A stretch of 64,000 nt of DNA from Hydractinia symbiolongicarpus (taxonomy: Eukaryota; Cnidaria; Hydrozoa; Anthoathecata; Hydractiniidae). A program made the position numbers and the translations under genes. The DNA is taken from contig NC_079885.1 in the NCBI RefSeq assembly GCF_029227915.1, positions 11,459,001 to 11,523,000 of the forward strand. The letters run 5' to 3'. This document shows positions 22,701 through 33,299 of the stretch, piece after piece (within the stretch, counting starts at the first letter, position 1; each line of letters begins with the position of its first letter). Under the pieces are notes generated by a model, which had not been told where the DNA came from, did no database searches, and saw only the letters and a program-made list of their open reading frames with translations.

Positions 22701-25700
22701 AATTTTATTCTTACTGTTGAAAAAAATAATTACTTTCCACGCCAAACTAAATTAGGTGAATTAGGCTACGGTGCTTTTAATTTAACGATGGTGTAAAAGA
22801 AGGCAACAACATGTGATAAATATTTCTAGGTGCACAGACGTTCCATTACTTGTGGCAGTAACAAAGGGGACATTCAACTTACAACACTTCACACTGGCAA
22901 CATCTTGATCATATGACGTCATCAACTTAAAATTTTCGGGCGACAATTCCTGAATCGCTTCATTGACTTTATCTAATTTGATGAGTGATTCCGCCAGATA
23001 CATTCGAGCTAAATACCTAGAAAAAAAAAATTGTCTTTCTTTGAATAGAATATCTAACAAACCATTCTTTTAAAACTTGAAAAATTGGTACCATTCCTTC
23101 ACTTTATAGTTTCACGGTAAAAACGGCTTTTTTCGGTTTCACTTTCTGGGGAAATTAAACGTATGTAAATTATAATTAAAAAATTATAAACTTTTTCGAT
23201 TGTTGCTAAAAAATAAATTTTCAGCAAATCCATTACCTTTCGTCGCGTAAAAATTTAATTCTGTTAAAATAAAAAATCTGACAATAGGTTTAGTTTTTAT
23301 GCCCATCAAAGACGTTGCAACAAACAATAAAGAAATCAGGGACTCTCACTGAAAAAAACAAAACAAATTCGTTGAACACAAACCAACCTTTTGTGTGACG
23401 ATATATGTGCCATCCTCAACAGAATTTTTGAATATTTAATGCTTTTGTAATATTCTGCCAGCCTCAATGCCACGTAAGCATGACAACACAATATAGACGC
23501 CCTGTATATAAAAAAAAGAATAAATGTGTTCACAAGCATCTATAATCAATAACCGTTTTCGTCTTTTCGTGCTGGCTGTTAAACTCATCTTATGCTATGG
23601 GATCACATAAAACAGCAATGCTGACATCGCAAGTGCCGAAAATATCGATTTAACAAACCAATTATAAGCATGCTAAATTTACAAAATAAACGAATTGCTG
23701 ATCTTTGGGTGCATGATGTTAAGACTACGTTAAAAACGTTCGGTAGTCAAAGTATTATTTATATTTAGTTCAGTTTTTTTTAAGTTTAATAAGTTTAGAT
23801 GTTTGAATAGCTAGCTAGTAACATTATATTGTGAAATCAAAAATACTTGGTGTGTGTTTAGTTAGGTGGGGCAACAGCAGACTGGGTAGCCTGCGTTTTC
23901 ACCTGAAGTTAACTTGTTTTGCAAAACTTCTTTCATCAGACACTACGCCCAAAAGAGTTTTCGAGGTTCTTCACTGTTGGTGAACTTTTACAAAAAAGTT
24001 AATAGTGAAACGTGTACCCAATATTCCTTCCCCCCCCCCCAAAAAAAAATGCCCAGGTAATAATTAATACAACACACACTCAATGAAAAAAATATTTTGT
24101 ATTGTGTTCGAAAAATAATAACAACAAAAATACACAGCATAATATAACCAATTAAAAATAGAAACCAACCTTAAACGATATGCCTCCTTTGTTTGTATTG
24201 GATCACCAGGGGGTACATCAACATGTATAAAACTTCTTTTTTCAGACCTATAAAAACAACAGGGGTTATATGCAGAACTTGAAGGTCACTAGTCGGTGGC
24301 CTGTATGGTATGCATCTATACATAGTAACTTTTCAGTCATTTCAGTTACCCATCTTTAGTTATCAGGCGTTCGCCTGTCGTACACTTACTTCCCTAGCAC
24401 CCTGTCATACACTTCCCTAGCATCACTATTACGTATATCCTTAGCACAAGGTAACGATTCGGATACCATTTTCAATAAACTTTGGTTATCATTATAAAAA
24501 TTATTAAAAGTTGAACTCACTCTTTATCATCATCGCCAGGTACAACACGTTCATTCTGTAAGCACGTCATCATAGCTGTTTCAAGATCACGTTCTGAAGG
24601 CATCAATAGTAAGGCATTACTTAAACAAAGGTTGGCAAAGTCAAGTGTGGGCACCGGTATTGCTGCTGATTGACCTTGTTGTCTGTAAGAGAAAAACATA
24701 ATACATCAGGATAGAAAATAATCACACAACAAGGAATTCTGAGGGACTCAAAATATAATAAATCAACCATAAACGTCAGAAACAAAGTAATCCAAAGTTG
24801 TTCACCTCTAAATGCAAAACGTTCTGACACTTTAAATAAAACAATACATAGTTAAATAGAACAACCTACCTTAGCTCAGAAACATGATGCAAAATTGGAG
24901 ACAACACAATCTTTCGATGAGGACCTGAACCAATTACAAGTTGGACGTGTTGATTTTTCTTATTTTCTGCATTTTCAGTGTTTTTACGTGCCTACAAAAG
25001 AAAACATGAAAATGTTATCATCAAATCGTCCAATAATTTTAAACAGAATTAAGGACCAGACATAGAATGTATTCCTTCATCAACATTGCCATAGCTTACC
25101 TGCTGTGTGCGCATAATGCAACATTCTGCCAACCGCAGCCAGTACCTTGGATTGCACTGATAAACTGATTGTATTTCTATGAAGTATTCAAACGCCTGGG
25201 CTGGTTTATTGGAAAATAACAATGAAAGGCTGAAATTATATAAGAGCTCAGCCCTTCTGTTTATAGCAAGTGTTTGAAGAGGTCTCCCAGAATACTGGCC
25301 AACTAAAAATAAATGAGTTATTAAATTATAAATGCTATATTTGTTAATTTAATTTCTATATACTATAAATCATGTCAAGTAAAATTTCATATTGAACACA
25401 AAAAGATAATTTCTTACCTTTTTCCATTAAAGGTAACGTCTTCATGATAACAATATTTTCATCCAACGCTTTTTTGGAATACAAAACCGCCAAGTTATAC
25501 TTCTTCAACATGAAATGTATCGTTGATAAGTTATTGTAATACATGACTGGTAGTGGAAGCCCTGTTTGGAGATAGTTGTCAGTTTTTGGCGCACTGTTCA
25601 GTAGCTTTATCGCTTTTTGATGGTTACCCCTTATGCATTCAACATTGCTTTTTAAAAATAAAGCTTCCACAGACTACAAAAAAAAAAAAAAATTAAAAAT

Positions 25701-28700
25701 TTGAGTTATATGATGGTAGATCCATGTAACAAGGTGATCAAAGTCCTCGAAAAATTATTTTGGATTTAATGCACTAAAAAGAATGAAAACTTTCTCAATG
25801 ATGTACATGAGAAATATAAATTTCTTGAAATAAGAGAAATGAAAACTTTCTCAATGATGTACCTGAGAAATATAAATTTCTTGAAATAAGAGAACCAATA
25901 AAACTGTCATAGAAATAAGTAATCAATAACATTCAACAAAAACATTTTTGCCTTTTTTTCCTGACTATCCATGAAAATAATATTTTGTTTCTCTTACACT
26001 TTGAATAAATATTGAATCCTTAGCTTTAAATGCCTAGGGTATATCAAAAGCAAGTAAATAGCTGAAAAAATAGAAGTAATTCACATATTACATTTAGCAG
26101 TTAAAACTGCAATCATTTTTTTTCTCCTTATCAAATGGAGCTGCTCATAAAAAAATTGTAAATGCCAATCGTAGATTCACTTTTTTTCAGTAAACGTTTA
26201 ATCGGTCACTTAATGTTAAGTAAAGACAATGAAACAAAAAAAAAATAAAAACATGTTTTACATTGTTACTGCTGTTCATAGCAAGTTTTAATTCTCGTTT
26301 GCATTGATTGTATAACCCTCTCATCATGAAAAGTCGAACTTTGAACTAAACAGAAAACAAATTTGAACAACAAAAGAAAGATAAATGCAATACAAGGATG
26401 TTACTAAGTCACATTGGCAATCCAATCCGACCAAAACCTTGGAAATAGCTAAATATTTTTGGCTAAAAATCACATTTTAAGATGAATTAGGAAGTGTCAG
26501 AAAAACAAAACTTAAACGTTGCCTTATGAGCTAATAGCTTCTTAGATGGATAGATGGATAATAAGAAAAGGCTAAAAATAGATACTAAGTTTGTATAAGG
26601 AAAAAGACGATCTAACTGAAATACCTATAACAAAAAAACACATCACATTTTACTAACGCTGAACAATATGCTGTTATTCTTATAAGAACATGCGCCAGTA
26701 AAATAAAACTAATTCCTTACCATGTGAAGTCTAGTTTGAAGCATTTTTCCCCCTTTTTCCGGCTGGCCTTGATTTGAAGCTTCCCCGTTGCTTATCGTCT
26801 GTGGGAGAACAACTGACTCAATATACGAAATCATGCCATAAGCTTGCTCAAGCTAATAAAAAGAAAGATAATAAAACTACTAAAACTTAAGTTTTACAAT
26901 GATATCTGAGAATATATGCCATTACTAAAAGTGCTCCCCCGCCCCACCTTCTAGAAAGAAGATTAATTGGGCTACCCAACGGTACTAAGCATGGTTTTTC
27001 TTTGGCTGTAAATTAAACTCAAATTTGGAAGGATAATTATATTCGAGGAAAAAAAGTTCTTGACAAAAATGTCACCTCTTATTAATACAGTAATTCCATG
27101 TTATGTCATTTGGTTGCTAAAAAGTTAGCTCCTTATATGACTTTAAAACATTAATCTGACGTCAACACATTAAATCAATAGTACAGCTAATAACTTGGAA
27201 ACAGATGAAAATAACTGACATCTAATTCAATGTGGGTAACTAGGAACTACTTAGGACAAAAATTGGGCTAAATTCACAAAGCTCTACACAAGAGTGAAAA
27301 CAGGTAATTAAATTTCTGACAAAACTTTTGTGTCTATATTAACATATGTGACGATATCATCAAAAATTATTTTATTTATATATATTATATTTAAATTATT
27401 TTTATATCTACTTTATTAACGGTACGTAGAAAGCATGCAATCCTATGCATTATTTTGATCAGAACTTAAACTTTTGCACAACGGAAGCAATGGCTATTTT
27501 TGAAAAACAAGTTTTGCATGTAGACATCATTGCAGCATCATGAAAATATTATAAAATCAACAATTACTTCCATTGTTCTTTTGCCTGAGTGGATTTGTTC
27601 ATATGCCAATCAACTACAGTCTAAGGGTGACATGTTAGTATTTTATACCGTACAAAAAAATGTCCAGTAAATTTAGCCTCTAAATTATTACTAGTGTCTG
27701 GACAATTTAACAAAGCAATAGTTAGAGAAAGGGGGTATGAGTAAACGTATAGCTATTTAATAATCAAACATCTTGCTTACTTGATAATTTAGCAAATACG
27801 CTTCCACTAGAAGAGTGCATACTTTAGCTGCCAATGCATCCCCTAAAAATATTATAATACAGGATAAGATTTTCGTAGTAATATTTAAAAAAAAATAACA
27901 AACAAGAAAAAAAATATACCAAGAGGTTCAATTATTTTAAATAATCTTTCTAATATGTTGATTGCAGTTTTGTATTGCTTCATCTAAGAATGAAAATCAT
28001 ATTACATCATATGATTAAACATTACCTGAAAAATGCAGAAAAGCCTTTTTAAATCATTTTTTTTTTTCATGACAGCAAAAAAAATTGCAGGTGTAATGTG
28101 TTATTTGCTTATTGTTAGCATGTCAGCATTTACCTTGACAACTGCTGAATTGAAAAGGCTACAAAAAAACATGTATAAAAACATTAACATTTCAAATTTT
28201 TGCACAACTTGTATAACTTACATGAAAATTTAATACAGCTTGGTTATAAAGAAGAAAACTTCTATCAATATCATCTAACTCATCACCAGTGTTGACCATA
28301 CCAAACTCAAGCTGAAATCAAACGTTTTTCAGATTTATATCAAAAATTAAGTTCATAATTAACTGCCAAGTAGCAGAGCTTATTATTTATCTGTATTGAA
28401 TCAACCTCCTAATTCCAATTTGTCATTTAATGGCTGCTTCATTAACATGTCGGCATTCTCTATGGCAATTGATGCATGCTGAATTGCAAGGCAGTTGCAA
28501 TAATAAATTATTATGGTACAATTAGCAACATTTTCTTTACAAAAACATGATCTTATTAAATAAGTTGCATTTGTTGGCAATATAAATTTTATAAATAAAA
28601 TATATAGCACAAAAACCTGTTTTTTTACTGCATTGAGTTGTTTCATAAAATCATCAGTTTTGCTGAACTTTGAAACATAATACTCCACAACTGCTTTGTT

Positions 28701-28889
28701 TGCAGCAACTCTTGCATCATGAGGACGGACCTCAGTTAACTTCTTCAATTGTTGGGAACAACCCTCATAATTTGCAGATTTAAATTGACTAAAAGCAGAT
28801 TCTGCTAGTTGTCGATCTTGTTCTGTTATAGTTTTTCGAGCTGATGCAATTTCACGAGCTGGAGGCTCTGATTTATTAGATTGTGGCAT
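16758..28889 (-). CDS. CNOT10: CCR4-NOT transcription complex subunit 10, 16 coding exons
   Basis: Cytoplasmic TPR scaffold protein that, with CNOT11, binds the N-terminal part of CNOT1 in the CCR4-NOT deadenylase. Coding exons (minus, 5' to 3'): 28889-28617, 28311-28222, 27983-27920, 27842-27781, 26852-26721, 26345-26262, 25673-25418, 25302-25100, 24991-24870, 24682-24521, 24247-24170, 23501-23388, 23016-22883, 21279-21167, 20640-20565, 17107-16758. All junctions are GT..AG and phase-consistent, summing to 2313 bases, 770 aa (human protein is 744 aa). Diagnostic stretches: LFLKSNVECIRGNHQKAIKLLNS, GQYSGRPLQTLAINRRAELLYN, SAYCLRAAYDK and ILLSVYCDLQMG followed by SALNLIKR. The C-terminus is a Gln/Pro/Gly/Phe-rich tail with repeated PPIGF-type motifs. 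A CAG acceptor directly precedes the first ATG (28890-28891), so a 5' UTR exon may exist. The last intron holds a LINE. Confidence 0.93.
17140..20438 (+). mobile_element. Non-LTR (LINE) retrotransposon, antisense in the last CNOT10 intron
   Basis: Begins near the motif GGCGCTAGGAAGGGCATCC and ends just after the coding region in a degenerate ATGATGATAATG tail, typical of RTE-like elements. It encodes an apurinic-type endonuclease followed by reverse transcriptase, in the order expected of non-LTR elements. It lies entirely within CNOT10 intron 15 (17108-20564), in the orientation opposite to the host gene. No clear target duplication was found. Clade assignment (RTE-like) is inference from the short tail and the single-ORF layout. 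Confidence 0.9.
17222..20411 (+). pseudogene. Broken LINE ORF: endonuclease, reverse transcriptase, PHD-like finger
   Basis: Endonuclease domain 17222-18385 (motifs VQEVRW, GGDFNGHVG, QIDYFLV, SQHRLLVCDI). An in-frame TAA at 18383-18385 interrupts the frame, which then continues in the same phase as the RT part to 19246 (GFVPGRGTTDAIF, FVDLEKAFDRVPRK). Near 19238-19244 the frame shifts: the sequence reads GGTGGATG where the related fragment at 53.7 kb has GGTGTGGATG, a two-base loss. The last part, 19239-20411, has the QGSVLSPLLF and YADD motifs, then a Cys/His finger (CGVCRKG...CQTCKHWVHKKC...CKRC) of PHD type inside the polymerase region, then YGSETW and a C-terminal RPRKTW motif. With one stop and one frameshift this copy cannot make a full protein. 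Confidence 0.9.
21529..21920. mobile_element. MITE-like element in a CNOT10 intron
   Basis: GGTAGAAACTTTAGCAGGAAACTTTCGTG at the left end is repeated in inverted orientation with small changes at the right end (about 21890-21920). The inside is dominated by short motifs of the type TTCGCAAAAGTTTTT. No coding capacity. Confidence 0.6.
22348..22383. other. Perfect 15-bp hairpin in a CNOT10 intron
   Basis: CTTTTGCAGCTACCA (22348-22362), six-base loop, then its exact reverse complement at 22369-22383. Either orientation forms the same stem. It could be a remnant of a palindromic element. Confidence 0.75.
25783..25893. repeat. 56-bp tandem duplication in a CNOT10 intron
   Basis: ATGAAAACTTTCTCAATGATG begins at 25783 and again at 25839. 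The two units differ at about one position (GTACATGAG versus GTACCTGAG). Confidence 0.85.
28406..28478 (-). other. Exon-like TPR fragment in CNOT10 intron 1, candidate poison exon
   Basis: Bounded by an acceptor (TTCAG before 28478) and a GT donor after 28406, 73 bases long. It translates in the phase of exon 1 as HASIAIENADMLMKQPLNDK plus LELG, a TPR-helix-like stretch. Splicing it between exons 1 and 2 would shift the frame and create a TGA at the first codons of exon 2. Skipping it gives the length and sequence expected for CNOT10. It is therefore left out of the main model. Confidence 0.4.
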
Positions 28890-29602
28890 GCTAAAATATA
28901 GTTTTATATGCAATAAACAATAATATACAATGGTAGCATTAGTAAGGGAGGCTCCGAATACGCAAAAAAGCAAGATAGGGAATAGCATTAGTAGTTTTAT
29001 TCGAATCAAAGGTGTAGTTGGTATAGGGGCATTCAGAGAATTTGAAGTAGGATTGTGTCGGGAAGTATAAATTGTTTCCATAACCAGTTACTTCATCTTG
29101 CAGGATTGCTAACCAATGAATTTATAAAATAAAATTTCAGCAGATTTCCAACAGATTTTCCAGTTTCTCCAGGTAAAATGGAAATGAAATCAAAATACAA
29201 AGAATAAAAAAATATGTTAAATACAATTTATTGTATTGTTGTTAAATCCTTATAGTTTACTCTATTTTTCATGCCGCTCGACCGCCATCCTGGTTATCTT
29301 CGACTTTCTTCTTTGTTAAAAATTTTCATTCTAGCTTCAGCCTTAGTGGCACGTGACCCTGTACGTAATATTTCAGTAGCGCTTTAATTATTACTGACTG
29401 TATAGCCAGAACATATACCTTTGCACAGCAAAGTGAAACGAAAGCTCTCTATGAAAGATTATTATTAAAAAAATTAAAATAATTCTGCATAAAGTTCCTT
29501 ACGAACGATTATTTTTTTTAAAAAAATAAATAATCGTTAAAATAATAAATAATAATTGTGCATATATTCTCACATAGCTGTGCAATTAAACGAAAAATAA
29601 AA

Positions 29603-29694
29603 TGTGCATGATTTTTATTTCAAAGGACTTTTTATTTGAGACGCAAGTTGTGCATGATTTTTACTTCAAAGGACTTTTATTTGATACGCAGTTT
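29603..29694. repeat. 46-bp tandem duplication
   Basis: TGTGCATGATTTTTATTTCA at 29603 recurs at 29649 with a few changes; a third, very degenerate unit may begin near 29727. Confidence 0.75.
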
Positions 29695-29869
29695 GTGAAA
29701 GTTACTGATCATTCAACATGTCACACATTTGTGTATGGTTTTTATTTTAAAAGGATATATTTTAAAAGGAAGGGCAAAAATAAGTAACAAAATATCAAGG
29801 TGTGACTATAAGCCCATAAAAAGTTATGGAAAAAGTTGAAGAGGGAAGGGAGAGGGGGGATGCTGAGAA

Positions 29870-29892
29870 GGGGTGATGCAGCATCACCCCTC
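29870..29892. repeat. 23-bp palindrome
   Basis: AGGGGTGATGC, one central base, then the exact reverse complement, flanked by G- and C-rich tracts (29851-29860 and 29893-29899). Confidence 0.8.
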
Positions 29893-30849
29893 CCCCCCAG
29901 CACAAACAGGATTAAGGGCGCTTACAACCTTTGTAATTTGCGACGGCACTAGGCATTTGCTGAGGTACTTACCAACATATTTTCAAAACATGTACCTTCA
30001 CATTGGCAATTACTTGAGGTGGCAAAATCACACATAAAAAGTCCCTAGGCCTTGTGTGATGAGACACTTAAAAAAAAGCCAAAGATATAACAACAGAAAA
30101 AAGTATTGGTTTTTTAGAGCACAGTTCAGTTGCCTCCTATGGCAATGCACGAACAACAAACTCTTAGCAAAAAATCAGATAGTTTTGCGCTTCAACTGCA
30201 TCATTAAAAACAGTTTGTCACCAATGTAGTTTGATAAAATCATTGCAGAAAACGCTAAAATATATTTAATAAAATGCCGTTTTTTTCTGCGTTGTACTTT
30301 AATACTTACGCAAATACCTATTATTATTTTATTTCTTATTTTTCTTTGCTTTTCTTCGGTAAAAATAATATTTTTTATTTATTAGGTAGCTAAAACATTT
30401 TTGCTAAGTTTAAAAATTTAGGGGCTGCCACAGTATTCTAATAAGTGCGAATAAAGCCACAGCAGTTATTTGTCGACACTAAATAGACGAATTATGAGGG
30501 TTTCAGTGGACATTGATGTATATATGATGAATTCTTTTAAAAGGTCTAATTATGGAGGTGCAGAGCATACCTGTCTCTCTTTTCTGCTCTTGTGCTTTAA
30601 TGTCTGTCCTGCTTTTACAACCCTTGCTTATTTTAGCGTACTATCGCAAAAGGAAAAAATGATGAGTTTAGTTTACTAGACTACGTTTATGTTTGCACTA
30701 CCATATTGGAAGAATATCATGAAAACAAATTTTAATTAGAGAGTAATTTCTGGCTCTTTCTGTATCGTGTGATGAATTAAAGTAGTATTCTTTTCTATTG
30801 ATTTTTTAATACTTTTTAATAAAAAATATAGCTATCCATTCTAATTTTC

Positions 30850-31040
30850 AGCTACACAAACCCAATTTGGGTCCAGGCTCAGCCGGAAAAAACTCTGTGC
30901 AACATCCAATGGTCCACAGTGTGCCAGCTCCCAAATATCCCTTACATGGCTTGGATATAGCCCAGAGAAAGTGTTAACCCGTCTAACCCTCTGGGCTAAT
31001 TATATATGATTGTTCACTCACCCATATTGAAAAGCTAAGT
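30850..31040. repeat. SINE-like dispersed repeat (copy 1)
   Basis: Shares CAACATCCAATGG, TCCCTTACATGGCTTGG and a closing CTCACCCATATTGAA with 43385-43560. The order and spacing are conserved and the copies are diverged. No coding frame. Confidence 0.6.
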
Positions 31041-31219
31041 AAAGTTATGCAGTCCACTTATTTATAGATAGAACACTAGTCATAACTATCGATCCCAACA
31101 GAGATTTTGATACTTGTAAGGCAAAGCAAAGAAACAAAAACAAAATGCAGAGCAGCGGAGTGTGGTGCAGCTACAACTTCTAAATCATCACTGCTCTGCC
31201 TACCATTATTCGCGACTTA

Positions 31220-32857
31220 ACTAATGGGGGAACGACTTCATTTAGCACCGGGCTAAGTGGTCCCGACACACGACGTACAACATAACTAGTACCCTTCATA
31301 CTTTATCGATATTAAAAGTCCGACAGACGTTCAGTCATACTTCTCCAACCAAATGGACCCGACAAATGAAACCGCATTATCCGCATAATACCTTCATAAT
31401 ACTCTCTGTCGTTACATAAAAAATACATATTTTTTCTGTCGATGGCCATACCAACGTAATATCGCATAATACTGCATAATACTGCATAATACCTTCATAA
31501 TTCATAAAAAATACATAAATTTTCTGTCGATGGCCATACTAACGTAATATCGCATAATACTGCATAATGCCTTCATAATACTCTCTATCGTCCCTAAAAA
31601 ATACATATTTTTTCTGTCGATGGCCATACCAACGTAATATCGCATAATACTGCATAATACTGCATAATACCTTCATAATTCATAAAAAATACTTAAATTT
31701 TCTGTCGATGGCCATACCAACGTAATATCGCATAATACTGCATAATACTGCATAATACCTTCATAATTCAAAAAAAGTACATAAATTTTCTGTCGATGGC
31801 CATACCAACGTAATATCGCATAATACTGCATAATGCCTTCATAATACTCTCTATCGTTCCATAAAAAATACATATTTTTTCTGTCGATGGCCATACCAAC
31901 GTAATATCGCATAATACTGCATAATACTGCATAATACCTTCATAATTCATAAAAAATACATAAATTTTCTGTCGATGGCCATACCAACGTAATATCGCAT
32001 AATACTGCATAATACTGCATAATACCTTCATAATTCATAAAAAATACATAAATTTTCTGTCGATGGCCATACCAACGTAATATCGCATAATACTGCATAA
32101 TACCTTCATAATACTCTCTGTCGTTACATAAAAAATACAAAAATTTTCTGTCGATGGCCATACCAACGTAATATCGCATAATACTGCATAATGCCTTCAT
32201 AATACTCTCTATCGTTCCATAAAAAATACATATTTTTTCTGTCAATAATCCATAACCAACGTAATATCGCATAATACTGCATAATACTGCATAATACCTT
32301 TATAATTCAAAAAAAGTACATAAATTTTCTGTCGATGGCCATAACAACGTAATATCGCATAATACTGCATAATACCTTCATAATTCATAAAAAACACATA
32401 AATTTTCTGTCGATGGCCATACCAACGTAATATCGCATAATACTGCATAATACTGCATAATACCTTCATAATTCATAAAAAATACATATTTTTTCTGTCG
32501 ATGGCCATACCAACGTAATATCGCATAATACTGCATAATACTGCATAATACCTTCATAATTCATAAAAAATACATAAATTTTCTGTCGATGGCTATAACA
32601 ACGTAATATCGCATAATACTGCATAATACTGCATAATACCTTCATAATTCAAAAAAAGTACATAAATTTTCTGTCGATGGCCATACCAACGTAATATCGC
32701 ATAATACTGCATAATACCTTCATAATTCATAAAAAATACATAAATTTTCTGTCGATGGCCATACCAACGAAAGTATGAAGGTTGTTAGTTATGTTGTACG
32801 TCGTGTGTCGGGACCACTTAGCCCGGTGCTAAATGAAGTCGTTGCCACTAATGGGGG
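31220..32857. mobile_element. TIR-flanked non-autonomous element filled with tandem repeats
   Basis: Long terminal inverted repeats of about 80 bases (about 31231-31307 and 32766-32843) share CACCGGGCTAAGTGGTCCCG and its complement almost exactly. The 11-base sequence ACTAATGGGGG flanks both ends (31220-31230 and 32847-32857) as an apparent target duplication. The core from about 31384 to 32765 is about 16 units of 82-92 bases. No transposase is present. Confidence 0.85.
31384..32765. repeat. Tandem satellite array, about 16 units of 82-92 bp
   Basis: Each unit contains TCTGTCGATGGCCATACCAA followed by CGTAATATCGCATAATACTG, one or two extra GCATAATACT sub-repeats and CTTCATAAT. Two unit types alternate irregularly: short ones with ATTCATAAAAAATACATAAA and longer ones with ACTCTCTATCGTTCC. 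Frames on the minus strand through the array are by-products of the repeat. Confidence 0.95.
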
Positions 32858-33261
32858 AGAAGAGTTTGTGTTTTTTGCCGCTTTCGCCCTGTTGTTACTG
32901 TTTCCCTCTGTCCCCAGGCATCTATTGGTCCATTAACCGTTATTGCCACTAATTTCGTCGCTATCAAATTATTTGAAGGCGAAATACCTTGGGAAAGAAG
33001 TTGTACTGTTTCGTAGATAAACACTCTCGACACATTTGCATTGGCATTGCTGTTTATTTCGTAGGTATATGTCGCATAAAAAGATTCAGTTACAGAAGTA
33101 AGTTTCCATTGACATATAGTTCTACGTAACATCATATTTAATAGAAAAAGAACTAACAGCACTACGCACCAAATTTGACTATCCTTATTGGATGAGTTGC
33201 GAATGTTTGCAAAGTTCCGTATATGCGCGCGCATCCTGACAGACAAGAAAAGAAAGACCAA
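32848..33261 (-). CDS. Unrecognised short membrane-protein frame next to the tandem-repeat element
   Basis: A frame of 137 codons, or 128 if it starts at the second Met (33234). That start is more plausible because a TATA-like TATAAAAC lies only just upstream of the first Met, at about 33268-33277. It has one hydrophobic segment (WCVVLLVLFLLNMML), then a polar region with ESFYATYTYEI, VSRVFIYETVQLL and LVAITVNGPIDAWG that looks protein-like. The last codons come from the target duplication of the repeat element, so the original 3' end may have been disrupted, or a donor near GAAACAGTAAC could splice to an exon outside what I can identify. No family recognised. Confidence 0.4.
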   Translation of the reverse strand: MVFLFLSVRMRAHIRNFANIRNSSNKDSQIWCVVLLVLFLLNMMLRRTICQWKLTSVTESFYATYTYEINSNANANVSRVFIYETVQLLSQGISPSNNLIATKLVAITVNGPIDAWGQRETVTTGRKRQKTQTLLPH

Positions 33262-33299
33262 ATAGGAGAGTTTTATATGGTTTAAAAATCACAATTTTG

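Larger units (their letters stand above)
29082..31218. other. Intergenic region upstream of CNOT10
   Basis: Contains the CNOT10 5' flank, a 46-bp tandem duplication, a 23-bp palindrome and a SINE-like repeat. No gene is recognised. Confidence 0.5.

Noticed and set aside
28401-29081. 226-codon minus-strand frame as the CNOT10 N-terminus
   Set aside because: Codons before 28889 and after 28617 do not match CNOT10. The frame runs through a probable 5' UTR acceptor, exon 1 and intron 1, so only 28617-28889 is kept.
31384-32469. Array resembling a CRISPR or a repeat protein on the minus strand
   Set aside because: Units are head-to-tail with no unique spacers, and frames shift between unit types; it is a minisatellite in a eukaryotic genome.
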